Positions 21,630 through 32,788 of a DNA stretch of 64,000 bases are shown piece by piece. The notes below the pieces were generated by a model. The model saw nothing but the letters and a program-made list of their open reading frames with translations. It was not told the DNA's origin and did not search any database. The number at the start of each line of letters is the position of its first letter. The stretch's first letter is position 1. Origin of the DNA: Neonectria sp. B-13 (Eukaryota; Ascomycota; Sordariomycetes; Hypocreales; Nectriaceae); NCBI GenBank assembly GCA_002682825.1, contig NOKP01000005.1:1054001-1118000 (forward strand). The letters run 5' to 3'. The position numbers and the translations under genes are program-made.

Positions 21630-24278
21630 ATGCGTGTATGCACATTGCTTGGTACGCTCCTCGGGGGCGTCACAGTGCAGGCGATTGATATCACGTCGAA
21701 AGCCGGTCAAAAGGGTGTCATTCCCAACTGGGACTTGCAGAGCTCGACTTCTGTCGAAAACGTTCTCTCCGCCTCCAAGCCGGGCTTTGATGTCTCAACT
21801 TGGCATCATATCCCCAAGTCTCGATGCACATTGGTGGGATGTCTCCTGGATGCCGGACAGTTGAAGGACTCTGACCTCTGGTATTCCGACAACCTCAACA
21901 AGTTCAACTGGGGCCAATTCTCCGTACCTTGGCTGTATCGCAACGAATTTTCCCTAACGCCAGGCAAAGGACAGCATTATTTTCTGGAAACCCACGGCAT
22001 CGCCTCCAAGGCGGACTTGTACCTCAACGGGAAACAAATTGCCGACAAAAGGCACCAGGCCGGCAGTTTCGGCGGACATACCTACGACATCACTAGATTC
22101 ATCGCAGAGAAGAACGCATTTGTTGCCAACGTCTATCCGTCCGACTTCAATCAAGATCTAGTGCAGGGCTTTGTGGACTGGAACCCCAAGGCGCCAGACA
22201 ACAGCACCGGTATCTGGAGAGATATCGTGGTCAAGCAGACCCGTCAAGTCGCGATGGGGCCGATGAGCGTCTCAATCGATCTGGATACGCCTGTCGAGAA
22301 GAACCCAGCCATAGTTACTGTGCGCGCCAAGGCTCAAAATCTAGAGGACTATGAGGTGCAGGTCGTTGCTCATTCTGTTGTCAGCAACCCTTCCAATCAT
22401 CAACAGTTCGTCAAGGACCAAACCATCACACTCGGCCCTTATGCATCTAGGATGTTGGAGATTGTCCACAGGGTTGACAAGCCTGAGATCTGGTGGCCGA
22501 AGACATGGGGCAAGCAAAATATGTACAAATCACAACTCACCCTGTCGGTAAACTCGCAGCTTTCGGATAAGGCCGAGACACAGTTCGGTATCCGCACCGT
22601 CGCGTCCCACGTCAACAGCCATAACGACACCATCTTCACTGTGAACGGACATCCCTTTCAAGTTCTTGGTGGAGGCTACTCACCCGACCACTTCTTCCGA
22701 TGGAACCGGGATCGTTTCGTCGCCGTTGCCCAATACGCTCTTGACATGGGCTTGAACACCATTAGGCTTGAAGGAACTATGGAGCACCCGGAGCTTTATG
22801 AGATTGCCGACGAGGTGGGCGTCATGGTGATTGCCGGCTGGGTGTGCTGTTCCAAGTGGGAATCCTGGGACTACAACCACGATTTGGCAGTTGATCCTGT
22901 GCCGTTGTGGACGCAAAATGACTACGAAACAGCCAATGCAAGCATGAGGCATGAGGCAGCAATGCTTCAACCGCATCCAAGTATGCTGGCCTACCTCGTA
23001 GGCAGCGATTTCTGGCCTAACGATCGAGCAACTTCAATCTATGTAAATGCAATCAAGGATGCGTTTTGGCAGATCCCCATCGTGTCATCGGCATCGAAGC
23101 GCGGAGAGCCCAAGTTGCTAGGTCCCTCAGGCATGAAGATGGATGGACCGTATGACTGGGTCCCACCAAATTATTGGTACGATACAGAACCATCCAAGGA
23201 CCGCCTGGGAGCTGCTTTTGGATTTGGCTCTGAGCTGGGTGCCGGAGTCGGTACTCCCGAGATGGGAAGTCTGAAGAAGTTTCTCTCGCAAAGCGACATG
23301 GAAGACTTGTGGAAACGCCCAAACAAAAACCTCTTCCACATGTCTACTAACGTGTCCTCCTTCTACAATCGCAAGATCTACAACGAAGCTCTGTCCAAGC
23401 GCTACGGCTCCCCCAAGTCCTTGGACGACTACCTCCTCAAGGCACAGATCATGGACTATGAAGCAACTCGCGCGCAGTTCGAGGCATACAGCTCGCAGTG
23501 GAACGCGGCTAGACCAGCGACAGGTTCCATCTACTGGATGCTTAACAACGCCTGGCCTAGCTTGCACTGGAATCAATTCGATCACTACCTGCACCCGGCT
23601 GGCTCGTACTTTGGCTCCAAGGTGGGGTTACGAAATGAGCATGTAGCGTACGACTACGTGAGAAAAAGTGTCTGGGTCATCAACCATTCCCTCGACCAAC
23701 AGGGGCCCAGAAAGATCAAGGTCGAGCTCATCGATCTCAAAGGCAACCTTCTGGATAGAGAGACTATTTCAGTCACTACGAAGCCCAATACCGCAAAGAA
23801 TACTGGAAAGTCTTCTATCATAGCCCAAATCAAAGACGTCGCATTCCTGCGTTTGATCCTCGTCGGCGAAAAGGAGACTGTCCTGAGTCGGAACGTATAT
23901 TGGCTCGGCAAGTCTGTCGATCGACTTGACTGGGATAACTCGACCTGGTACCATACGCCGGTGACCCAGTTCCCTGACTTTTCTGCTCTTACCAAGATGC
24001 AGAAGGCCAACTTGACGCTCAAATCAGCCGCTAAGTACAGATCCAGTAACGACACTCGTGTTCTGGAGTTGGAGAACACCTCCACTGTGCCGGCCTTCTT
24101 TATTCGCCTTAATCTAGTAGACGAGAAAGGCGGAGACGTAACCCCAGTGATCTGGTCGGACAATTACATAACGCTCTGGCCGAAAGAGAAGATGCTGCTG
24201 AGTGTTAGCTACGCAGGAAACGGGAGCAGAGTTGAGATGAGCGGGGGGAATGTTAAGCCGACAAAGATTGCCCTATAG
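21630..24278 (+). CDS. GH2 exo-beta-D-glucosaminidase (chitosan-degrading), secreted
   Basis: This is an intronless 882-residue protein. The start is the ATG at 21630, because residues 1-18 (MRVCTLLGTLLGGVTVQA) then form a clean signal peptide; an in-frame upstream codon at 21516 is not needed. The jelly-roll GH2 N-terminal domain (PWLYRNEFSL, GIASKADLYLNGKQI, FVDWNPKAPDNSTGIWRDI) and the central barrel (QVLGGGYSPDHFFRW, MGLNTIRLEGTMEHPELYE) are present. The catalytic acid/base is Asp in LVGSDFWPND (residue 460) and the nucleophile Glu in FGSELGAG (residue 535). GSD in place of the NE of beta-galactosidases is the distinguishing mark of exo-glucosaminidases such as bacterial CsxA and Trichoderma enzymes. 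It releases glucosamine from chitosan ends outside the cell and may serve wall remodelling or nutrition. Confidence 0.92.
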   Translation: MRVCTLLGTLLGGVTVQAIDITSKAGQKGVIPNWDLQSSTSVENVLSASKPGFDVSTWHHIPKSRCTLVGCLLDAGQLKDSDLWYSDNLNKFNWGQFSVPWLYRNEFSLTPGKGQHYFLETHGIASKADLYLNGKQIADKRHQAGSFGGHTYDITRFIAEKNAFVANVYPSDFNQDLVQGFVDWNPKAPDNSTGIWRDIVVKQTRQVAMGPMSVSIDLDTPVEKNPAIVTVRAKAQNLEDYEVQVVAHSVVSNPSNHQQFVKDQTITLGPYASRMLEIVHRVDKPEIWWPKTWGKQNMYKSQLTLSVNSQLSDKAETQFGIRTVASHVNSHNDTIFTVNGHPFQVLGGGYSPDHFFRWNRDRFVAVAQYALDMGLNTIRLEGTMEHPELYEIADEVGVMVIAGWVCCSKWESWDYNHDLAVDPVPLWTQNDYETANASMRHEAAMLQPHPSMLAYLVGSDFWPNDRATSIYVNAIKDAFWQIPIVSSASKRGEPKLLGPSGMKMDGPYDWVPPNYWYDTEPSKDRLGAAFGFGSELGAGVGTPEMGSLKKFLSQSDMEDLWKRPNKNLFHMSTNVSSFYNRKIYNEALSKRYGSPKSLDDYLLKAQIMDYEATRAQFEAYSSQWNAARPATGSIYWMLNNAWPSLHWNQFDHYLHPAGSYFGSKVGLRNEHVAYDYVRKSVWVINHSLDQQGPRKIKVELIDLKGNLLDRETISVTTKPNTAKNTGKSSIIAQIKDVAFLRLILVGEKETVLSRNVYWLGKSVDRLDWDNSTWYHTPVTQFPDFSALTKMQKANLTLKSAAKYRSSNDTRVLELENTSTVPAFFIRLNLVDEKGGDVTPVIWSDNYITLWPKEKMLLSVSYAGNGSRVEMSGGNVKPTKIAL

Positions 24279-27074
24279 TTCACGTAGCTATGACGGTGGA
24301 TAACAACGTTTAGGTATCTACATGTAGAAGAGAGAAATCGAAATGCTGTTTTGCCTAATAGTTCTCGGGCTCCATCCCATGTCTCGGACACGGGGGCTTT
24401 TTATCCCAAACAGCCCAATCCCATGACGCCTACGGCATCGTTACAACGTCATACTTGTTTATCGGATGCTAACCATCATTTTTCTTCTTTAATGTGCCCT
24501 GCGCGAACCTGTGGAGAGAATACAGAAAGAAGCCTCCATACGCATCGCCCATTGTACCAGAAGCCGAATAACCTAGCATTGTGTCACAGCATGTACGACC
24601 TTTGACCCTCCTTCCATACTAGCAAAGCGGTTCTCGACCTTTGACAACATCACGGATGGGCGCATAGCATGGGTAGGTGGATTGAGTGGGAAGTACATGA
24701 CATGAAGCTTACAATTGCAACGTAGAACATCGTTACATCCTAGAGCGATAATGCAGCGCAGGCTATGGGGCTTGATAAGCTTCTAGAGCATGACTTAGGA
24801 TACGAGATAGCAGACGAATACGTTACACTCATGTACCAGTAAATCGAATGTTTTATGTTTCCCCGCCAAACACGAATATTTTACTAATCAGCGATTTAGG
24901 ATTTGGGAGGGACGATGGGAATGACCCTGTGGTGTAAGTCAGCGGCACTAAGGCATATACAGACCTTCAAAGTTGCATTACTCTATTAATACTACAATAA
25001 ATTACTAGCTAAAAATTATACTACTTGCTGAATTCTCTCAAGATTTATACAAAGAAAAAAAATTAGTATAGGATACTATGTGAGTTTTCTTTCTTTCCTT
25101 TCTTTCCTTAATTTGAAAACGAAATTTAAAGTACTTTGGTGGCTATGAGTATTTGGTGCCTTCTCTTTGGTGCGCGGAGTTTTCAGACCGCTCGCTTAAG
25201 GGCCTCGCCTAACTGGATTGAAGCTATGTGGTCCAGGATGAACTCGGCGACCCAGTCATCTCCTTGAGTACAGACACGCTCTACCACTTCACTGATGTTG
25301 TTCTCAGATACTATATGCCAAGGAAGTCACGCCCCAGCAATCAAGTCTGGCACCCAGTGACCGTTACACGAGCCTTTTGTTTCATGGATCTACTTCTCTA
25401 GGATTTGAACCATCTTCCTTTCCATCTATGCAGTCACGTCAAATACAACCCGACTTAGTGGATAAGGCATGAGAATGCTACATGGCGTACTCCATAGGCG
25501 AGGAAGAAAACATCAATTTACTAATGGTCTCATGATCTAAATATATTGTTCTAATTCCTGTCCACGTTTTTTTCCTTACCGTTCCTTTTCTTCTTGACCA
25601 TTCTCCTTCGTTCTTCTTTTTTATTCTTATTGGCTCTCTCGGTTTTAATCCTGATCTTGCTGATACTCTACACGCATATAGACCACCTACTTACATCTTG
25701 AGTCTGTTGGTTGGGTGGGTGGATTTGTGATTTTGATCACACTCGCCACGTCGTATAGGCTGGCATACTCGATATCTTGAGATTGAATTCGGATATACCA
25801 ATGCGGGAAGCTGGCAGGAAGGCCCTCAGAAAGTTGATTTATGAGACACGAGTATATACTTGTGCATACTAGGTAAAGGCCATACTATTAACATGGCGAT
25901 AGAGTAGTTAACACCCAATAAAATGAAGATAGTAATATCGTTTTCGCCTCCTTTTCGATTTGACGAATGTTAATAGAATCGCAGGTGCCTTGGGGGGGGG
26001 ACTCATGAACACGGGTTGACTAAGGCACCTGTAAACATGCAAATGATAGACCTGGAATTTATGACACTGTTACGTTGTAGGCTTCCACAGAGGTCCTCGT
26101 TGGGTTCCGAACTTGAACGCTAGGTCAGGCAGTCGCCACATTTCGGCTCCAACGCAGGATTCACACCGGAAAGTTAGATTGGGATCCAGAACTCTAGGCA
26201 AGGAACCTTAACGCCCTCGGGTTGATGTATAAGGACCTTTATTTTCTGTCAGGATAGATGGCAAACAAGAGCTTCTTCCCAATCAAGACAACTAGTCATT
26301 GTAGCTTTTCGTACAACCTACTCAGTACGATTCCAGTAAAATATTTATAACTTTAACTGACACCATAAAGAAACACATCGAAGTATCCATTGCCTCTAGT
26401 GCCTTATCCATAAAATAAAGGACCTGGTTTTACGTCCTTTCTATCTCCTCAGTTATGTTGTCCCCATTGTACTCTTTCTATTCCTCACGAGGTATCATCC
26501 TCATTTCCACCGCGTCGTGGTGCAGTAACACAGCACGTCCTAGGTGATGATCTATAACTATAGAACGACCCAGGTCTAGTCTCCAACTTAATTCAACTGC
26601 ACAACCCTTGTCCCGATGCTTTCTACTATCATTCCAACTGGGATTTCCTCGTAAAGCAGCAAGAATACATATCACAAGTAATTACCATTTCCTAACTTGA
26701 GTTCTTACCAAGTCACCTAAATATGAATATGGCTCTTAAGCACTGAAGTTGATCGTAGCTTTGAGCTGGCTGGTAATCAGAGATATTACAACTCATCTTT
26801 TTTCGCGAATCTCAGATGCTTTATCTAGAAGCATAATGACGTAAAACGGCAGCGCTTTCTTACTATCTGTTTAATCACAATCTCATCAATCAAGAAGCTT
26901 AGTAACTTCTTTAGCACTAAACATATTTGATATAAATTAATCACTTTAGTAGGACGCTTATGAGAAATTTCCTTTCAAAAGATATAAATAGTATTAAGGC
27001 AAGGAAGACAAGGGAAACCCAAACCTCCTTCAGGATTATGAAATATATAATCCTAGCTTTCAACTAATTGTCTA
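24279..27074. other. Gene-poor region with possible degraded coding traces
   Basis: No intact gene was found. A minus-strand stretch near 25195-25320 reads with coding character (VERVCTQGDDWVAEFILD) but is short. A minus ORF at 26478-26675 has no recognisable family. CTTT-rich sequence lies near 25085-25115 and a G-run near 25993-26001. The region looks like decayed sequence rather than active genes. Confidence 0.4.
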
Positions 27075-27077
27075 GGA

Positions 27078-27126
27078 AAGAGAAGTTTTAATCAGTAAAA
27101 CCAGCAAGCTTGTTCAGGCATATTCC
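27078..27126 (-). repeat. Dispersed repeat fragment shared with about 39452-39496
   Basis: The reverse complement of this stretch matches sequence near 39452-39496 over about 34 bases with 3 differences, all transition-type (core AAGCTTGCTGGTTTTA). It is a fragment of a dispersed element present twice in the window. Confidence 0.55.
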
Positions 27127-27896
27127 TGTTTAAAGTTAGTTTGACTTCAAATAAAGACCTTAGAGCCTACTAACTTTGGCGGTAATCCTGCATGATATAG
27201 GCAGAAACAAGGACCTTCTTATACTCATGAAGCGTATCTTGGAGTCTTCATGTTTCAATGCTTCTGTTTACATTATACAACACTTTGCAAGATTAGGACA
27301 AAACCGGGTATGGGACCGACATTGGAAGCTAGTCCTGTTTTACTACCACCCCACAGGCACCAAACAATACAGCAATCTGCGTTTCGCTCTTAGCATTGAC
27401 CTTCCAAGCTAACGCCTCTAGCAGCTCGTTGTATTTTATTAGTGTAGGTTTATGAAACAGCTTAAAATGCTATAATGAATTTATTAATTCCATAGCCTCT
27501 CTTTCTTAAGTCACCCCTTCACTAGAATGTCAACATCTCCTGTACCTTCTTATCAAACTGGGGTTTATCTCTGCGGGGCTGGCCAGATTAAAAAATGTAC
27601 TGGCCCATTCATTGACTCTAGAGGATGCTTAAGACGATGAACTAATCGTTGATTCTGATAATGTTGCTTATGGTTTTATTATCATCTAAGCAAGAGGATT
27701 CCTCCATCTGTCCCTTCTTATTCAATCGTCCATCTTAGCCAGACTGGCTTCCTCCATCTAATACGATGCTCGAAGAGTGTGATTGACTTACCTCAATCGT
27801 CTTGACTCGCAACACTAGGCAATTTAAAACGATGATTACTTTCGTTGTGAGGCTTGTGAGGCACGAGGACAGTCAGGCTCTTGCCCCCATCATTCC

Positions 27897-28080
27897 GTGG
27901 TAATTGCAAAGATTGAACTTCAGTATCTCAGCGATAATTCAGAGTGCCTTCGAAAGGTAATACCAGACTATGCATCAGGCTGTGAGAGGCCCACTGCAGC
28001 TCCGGGGTTCTTAGAGTCACTCCTCAGCGCTCAGCTCGACTACATCACCGACACGCTGAGGAGTGTATTTTTATCGGCGG
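27897..28080 (+). pseudogene. Fragment of FAD-dependent (Baeyer-Villiger-type) monooxygenase, copy A
   Basis: The translation contains IPDYASGCERPT, then FLESLLSAQLDYIT. This matches the segment of fungal Baeyer-Villiger/steroid monooxygenase-like flavoproteins usually written xPDYxxGCKR. Only about 60 codons survive; upstream and downstream sequence has no matching domain. The fragment is close to the minus-strand copy at about 34528-34680; differences look mostly like transitions. It is a dead remnant of a duplicated gene. Confidence 0.6.
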
Positions 28081-28190
28081 CCCAAACCCGGCCGTGCTGT
28101 AGCCCAAATCCAGAAGGCTTGAAATTATTTGTCCAATTCACGCCGATCCTTACTGCTACAGACGAGGAGGTTAAGTCAAGATTTGAGGAC

Positions 28191-28520
28191 TACCCAGCGG
28201 GTTGAATAGGTACCCTATGCCCCCCCCTCTCCTGCCGGAGAGGGGGCATCACAACCTGTTTCTTGGTCGCTGCTGTATCTTTGTCAACCATATTAAAATA
28301 GGTGAGAGACAAAATAAGCCAGTTAAAAGTTGCTGATTTTTGTAGGGATTCTATGGGACCTACTTATTGATGAGCCTATTTTATCACCTAATAGAAAGTA
28401 GTAGTAAAATAGATGGGTAATATATAGAAACAGGAGTGAACAAGAAACAGGTTGTGATGCCCCCTCTCCGGCAGGAGAGGGGGGGGCCTAGAAGCCTGCT
28501 TAGTCAACCCGCCGGGTACA
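28191..28520. mobile_element. Foldback/MITE-like inverted-repeat element with TA flanks
   Basis: Bases 28219-28265 and 28441-28487 form a perfect 47-base inverted repeat. Weaker inverted similarity continues outward (CCCAGCGGGTTGA on the left, TCAACCCGCCGGG on the right) and inward, so most of the 330 bases can fold back. Each arm itself contains a small hairpin, CCCCTCTCC-TGCC-GGAGAGGGG. Both ends are flanked by TA, as in Tc1/mariner-type target duplications. No transposase is encoded. It sits between two monooxygenase relics. Class assignment is inference. Confidence 0.75.
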
Positions 28521-28950
28521 AGCGATTCGCGAGTCCAGACGGTTTCCCGGCACTGTTTGAAGGCTTGTCTGGTAATCATGTCAACTAATTTCCGTTTGAC
28601 GAGTTCCCTACCGATCCCGATCATCCAGTCTAGCGAAACTTTACCGTGGGCTCTTGATGGAAAGGCCTCAGCGATATGAGCGACGGACTTCCCGAATCTT
28701 GGCCGAGTATCAACCCATAGGATGGAACGGTCAATCAGCATTGGCAGCGGCAAAACAGCGGCCGACGAAATGGAGATGTTTATCAAGGTGGCTCTTGCCA
28801 ACGGTTTGACATTAGTCACATCGCGGTCCCGCAAGGATGGAAAGATGTCACCGAGTTCCTCCTGCCCGAGCTCCAGTCTCGAAGCTGGCTGTGGAATGGA
28901 GGTTATCCTGCTTCTGGGGGAACGGCTCGTGTGACCAAAGTAAAGCGTTG
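28513..28950 (+). pseudogene. C-terminal remnant of NtaA/SnaA-type flavin monooxygenase
   Basis: The plus-strand frames give YKRFASPDGFPALFEGLSGN, then FPFDEFPTDPDHPV, then KTAADEMEMFIKVALANG, and after a frame change ISHIAVPQGWKDVTEFLLPE followed by ARVTKVKR. This order fits the C-terminal part of FMN-dependent nitrilotriacetate-monooxygenase/pristinamycin-synthase-like (luciferase superfamily) enzymes. Three in-frame stops (TAA, TAG, TGA) and one frameshift show it is dead. The 5' part is cut off by the inverted-repeat element. A longer minus-strand ORF over the same bases (28388-28996) has no family support. Confidence 0.5.
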
Positions 28951-30653
28951 AGCTCTTAAGGCGGTTCACGTTCAATAATATATCTACTAACACCATGATA
29001 GGGAGTTAAGACACAATAATTCCATCTCGGGTGCTTATATATTCGGAATGGTAAGCACAAACAACTCCGATGCTCATCTTTCCCTCGCCTAGCTCTTCGA
29101 TTATCAGGAGGGGCAAACTTTCAGGCCACGTCACGCACTCAATATGCCCACTTCCAGCCATATGTGAATGGCCGAGTGTCATCTCATGGATGCGTCATTC
29201 ATCATCAGTCTCATGATCGGTTCGTCGAGTTCATGTAGGGAGGCTCCGGGAACACACCACTCGGCTGCCCAAGCAGACTCCACCGTAGACTAAGTGGGCC
29301 TATCGCAACGAGGGTGGCTAAACGCACCTCGTCACAAGTCAAGAAATTCGGCGCCCGAAAATTACCCCGAGCGGCTAGTCTCCGGTCTACGAAGCTAATG
29401 CACCCCAGGGTGAAGTTGAGGGGAGAGCTCTGCGACTGCCGCGTCCAGCCAATCTTGGAGGTCTTGCGAGGGATCCCCGGGTTCCCCGTAGTTCATGCTG
29501 CACTGCATACAGTTTCCGGTGGTGTAGTCAGAGTCGGGAGTTGCCACAAAGATCAAGACAGCATGGCATGCATGGCTTAGGACCAAACCTGCTCAAATTG
29601 GTACCAATCTTACAGCATTCAGCCGCAACTGCCTCAGCTGTGTCCCTGAAGGTTATCAAGATCGGGGCTACTGTCGATGGCTCCACTGACCTTATTCGTG
29701 GTTCGGGTTCTGGGGCCTCAACGGGAGCGACCTCAACGAACATCACGTTCGAGGCATTTGTGTGCACAACCTCCTACCCTGTACCAAATATGAAAGCTTG
29801 GAAATCATTGCGCGGAGCAAGGTTCACACGTGGTCGTGTTGTTTAAATTCGTCCGGTACAGGTTCTCTGATAAACTACAAGTAGGGAAACGCCGAGAAAA
29901 GTTGCAGACGTTGCGCAAAGGAAAGACTATCGGTCTGTTATTATTTGCTGTACTCAGGTTCGAGAACAGTCATGGTGTTTTGTCCCGCCTGTGACAGGAT
30001 ACGGTGCGAATGCGGCTCGGCCCCCGCAATTCGGAGGAAACACAGCGAAACCGGCAAAGGCAGAGCACGGGACATCTAAAGATGAATGTGGAGAGAGGTT
30101 GGGGTGAGCGCAACGCACAGCGCCGGATGAAAGGCCGGGAGCAAGACCGTGTCCATCCTCAACGCCTTAGCTTTCCTCTTTCCCCATGGGAAACCTCGTC
30201 CCCGGAAATTGTAACCAATGAGGCATGCCAATGTCGTGTTCGCGGCTAGTCCGTTGCCACCCCAGTTTCCTCCGTACCGAATCTGGAGACTCCATGTCAA
30301 GCGTCTTAGTTGTCGGTTGGCCGCGGGGCTGGGACAGAGCTTGCCCCAAAGGGGAAGCTCTGTCGGCCCGACATAAGTTTGGACCAATGGCGTCGCGTCT
30401 TTGCTGGCGAGGGCCGAACTCTCTTTGTCCGAAAATATCCCCATCCGTTCAAGGTCGCCTGGCACAACGTCTTTTCTCCGTCTGGAACTTCAATCGTTCG
30501 ATCAACGTCTGCCGAACATGTGCTCAACCACAACCAGTCCAAACCATGGACCGACTATGATAGTCTATATAACTACCATCAGCGGCATCAAGTAAAACGC
30601 TCTCACCCACATCGACACCTTCTCATACCATACAACTGCATCACCTCACCACA
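28951..30653. other. Intergenic, no confident gene; leader of sugar transporter at right end
   Basis: Overlapping ORFs on both strands at 29314-29846 show no recognised domain. The final 300 bases are the promoter and leader of the MFS gene; TATATAAC near 30567 lies about 90 bases before its ATG and is a plausible TATA element. Confidence 0.4.
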
Positions 30654-32430
30654 ATGGAGAAGACCGAGATGGGCTTCATGCAACAGGTCGAGGGAGCGAC
30701 GCTGCACCAGGCCGCCAAGGAGGCCACTATTAGCGACAACGCCCTCAACCAGGCTGCTCTCGAGGCCACCGCCGACGACCATGAGCTCACGGTTCGCGAT
30801 GCCATCAGGGCGTATCCCCAAGCCATCGGCTGGGCTCTCGTATCCGCCACCTGTGTTATCATGGAGGGTATGTATTTCAATGCCCCATTACCGTCTTTGG
30901 AGTTATTAACAGCTCAGGATACGATACTAATTTGCTCAGCAATTTTTTTGCCTACCGTATGTCCATCCCGAGAACGTCTCCTTGTGTATACGAAAATACT
31001 GATTCCTTGTCTCAGCCTCCTTCCTCATCAGATACGGCAATTTCGTCGGAGTCACGCCCGAAACACCAACGGGATACCAGTTGACACCGGCATGGCAGAC
31101 TGGCCTGTCCCAGGGCGGCAGCGTTGGCTCCATCTTCGGCTGCCTTCTGAGCGGCTACCTCGTGTCCAAGTACGGCTCCCGCCGCGTCCAACTCGGCGCC
31201 TTGGTTTCCCTGACGGCCTTTATCTTCGTCGTCTTCTTCTCCACGAACCTCCCCACCCTGGTCGTTGGCGAGATCCTCTGCGGCCTCCCCTGGGGCATCC
31301 TCGCCACGACTGCTCCCGCCTACGCGTCCGAGGTGCTCCCCATCGCGCTGCGCACCTACTTGACCTCGTTCACCAACATGTGCTTCATCCTCGGACAGCT
31401 CATCTCGGCCGGAATCCTCAAGGGCCTGTCCACACGCGAGGACCAATGGGGCTACAAGATTCCCTTTGCCATGCAGTGGGTCTGGCCTATCTTCCTCATC
31501 CCGCTCATCTACATGTCGCCCGAGTCGCCGTGGTATCTCGTCCGCATGGGCAAGCTCGAGGAGGCGGAAGCATCTCTCAGAAGGCTCCAGTCCCCCAATT
31601 CCAACCTCGACCCACGCAAGACACTCTCCATGATCATCTACACCAACAACCTTGAGCAGCAGCTGAAGGTCGGCACCAGCTACTGGGACTGCTTCAAGGG
31701 CACCGAGCTTCGCCGCACAGAGATTGCCTGCGTCGTGTTTTCCGGCCAGATTCTGTGCGGAATTGCCTTCGCGTACAACAGTTCCTACTTTTTCTCCCAG
31801 ATGGGCCTGGGGACGAGCACCACCTACTCTCTGGCTCTTGGCGGCACCGGTCTGGCTTTCGTCGGCTGCCTCGTCAACTGGTTCGTGCTGATGCCCAACT
31901 TTGGGCGCCGGACCATCTACGTCTGGGGCATGGCCGGCATGTGCTTCGTCCTCATGCTGATCGGTGTCCTCAATGTGTGGGAGTCGGTTCGCGGCGTCGC
32001 CATGTCCCAGGCCTGCCTCACCATGCTCTGGACCTTTATCTTTCAGCTCTCCGCTGGTCAACTTGGCTGGGCACTCCCTGCTGAGATGGGCTCCACACGA
32101 CTCAGGCAAAAGACAATCTGCCTGGCTCGCGACTCGTCCAACATCATGGGCACCATCGGTGGCACTCTCCAGCAGTACTTCATGAACCCGCAGGCCTGGA
32201 ACCTTAAGGGTTATACTGGATTCTTCTGGGGCGGAACCTGCTTCTGTGTCTTTGTCTGGAGTTACTACCGTCTGCCAGAGACATGGAACAGATCATACCA
32301 CGAACTCGACGTGCTGTTTGCGAAGAGAATTCCGGCAAGACAGTTTGCGAGCACCGTCATCGATTCCTTTGACGAGCACGATATCTCTAAGCTTACTGGC
32401 AAGGATACTGATGCTGCTGGCCGTGTGTAA
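30654..32430 (+). CDS. MFS sugar transporter, maltose/alpha-glucoside permease type
   Basis: The start ATG at 30654 opens a hydrophilic N-terminus leading to YPQAIGWALVSATCVIMEGY, a motif typical of fungal alpha-glucoside:H+ symporters. Three exons: 30654-30867, a 39-base exon 30918-30956 (YDTNLLSNFFAY) and 31016-32430. Sugar-porter signatures include the R-x-G-R-R-like SKYGSRRVQLGA loop, PESPWYLVRMGKLEEAEASL after helix 6, and ETWNRSYHELDVLF near the C-terminus in place of the canonical PETKG. Twelve hydrophobic segments are apparent. It should import a disaccharide or related sugar at the plasma membrane. No hydrolase lies next to it. Third-codon positions are strongly G/C rich compared with neighbouring relics, as expected for an active gene. 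Confidence 0.92.
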
Positions 32431-32788
32431 ATGTCAGGATTTTCTCAATGTATTCTCGAACGTTTGAACAGGTTGCGGACCTCTTGACAGTACCACTGAG
32501 AAGGTGGCTGTGGCCCCCTTTTAGACAATTCCAAAGAGGCAGAGGTCCTGAGAATGTTTCATAACTAAGAGAGGAGATGCAGATCGGCAGGATGGAAAGG
32601 ATCGCTTTGGTGATGAGGACGGAAAGTCTCATTCGACAGTGGAGAGCATGAATATACTTTTACAGAGGAGCATTTGTCAGATACCTCAAAATACAAGCTG
32701 TTTTGCCTAACAATGATAAGTTATCCCTTAGGCTCTCTACAGATTTAGGGACATTAGGCAAGTTAGGGTCTTTAGCCCACTAATAAGC

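Noticed and set aside
28388..28996. 202-codon minus-strand ORF
   Set aside because: The plus-strand frames in the same bases carry recognisable monooxygenase motifs in family order, whereas this ORF has none and overlaps the inverted-repeat arm.
30004..30909. Several overlapping short ORFs on both strands upstream of the sugar transporter
   Set aside because: They lack motifs and conserved splice signals; the region is better explained as promoter and leader.
31012..32109. 365-codon minus-strand ORF opposite the sugar transporter
   Set aside because: It is the antisense shadow of the strongly GC-third-position-biased transporter gene; the low-complexity Glu/Asp/Gly/Ala content is typical of such shadows.
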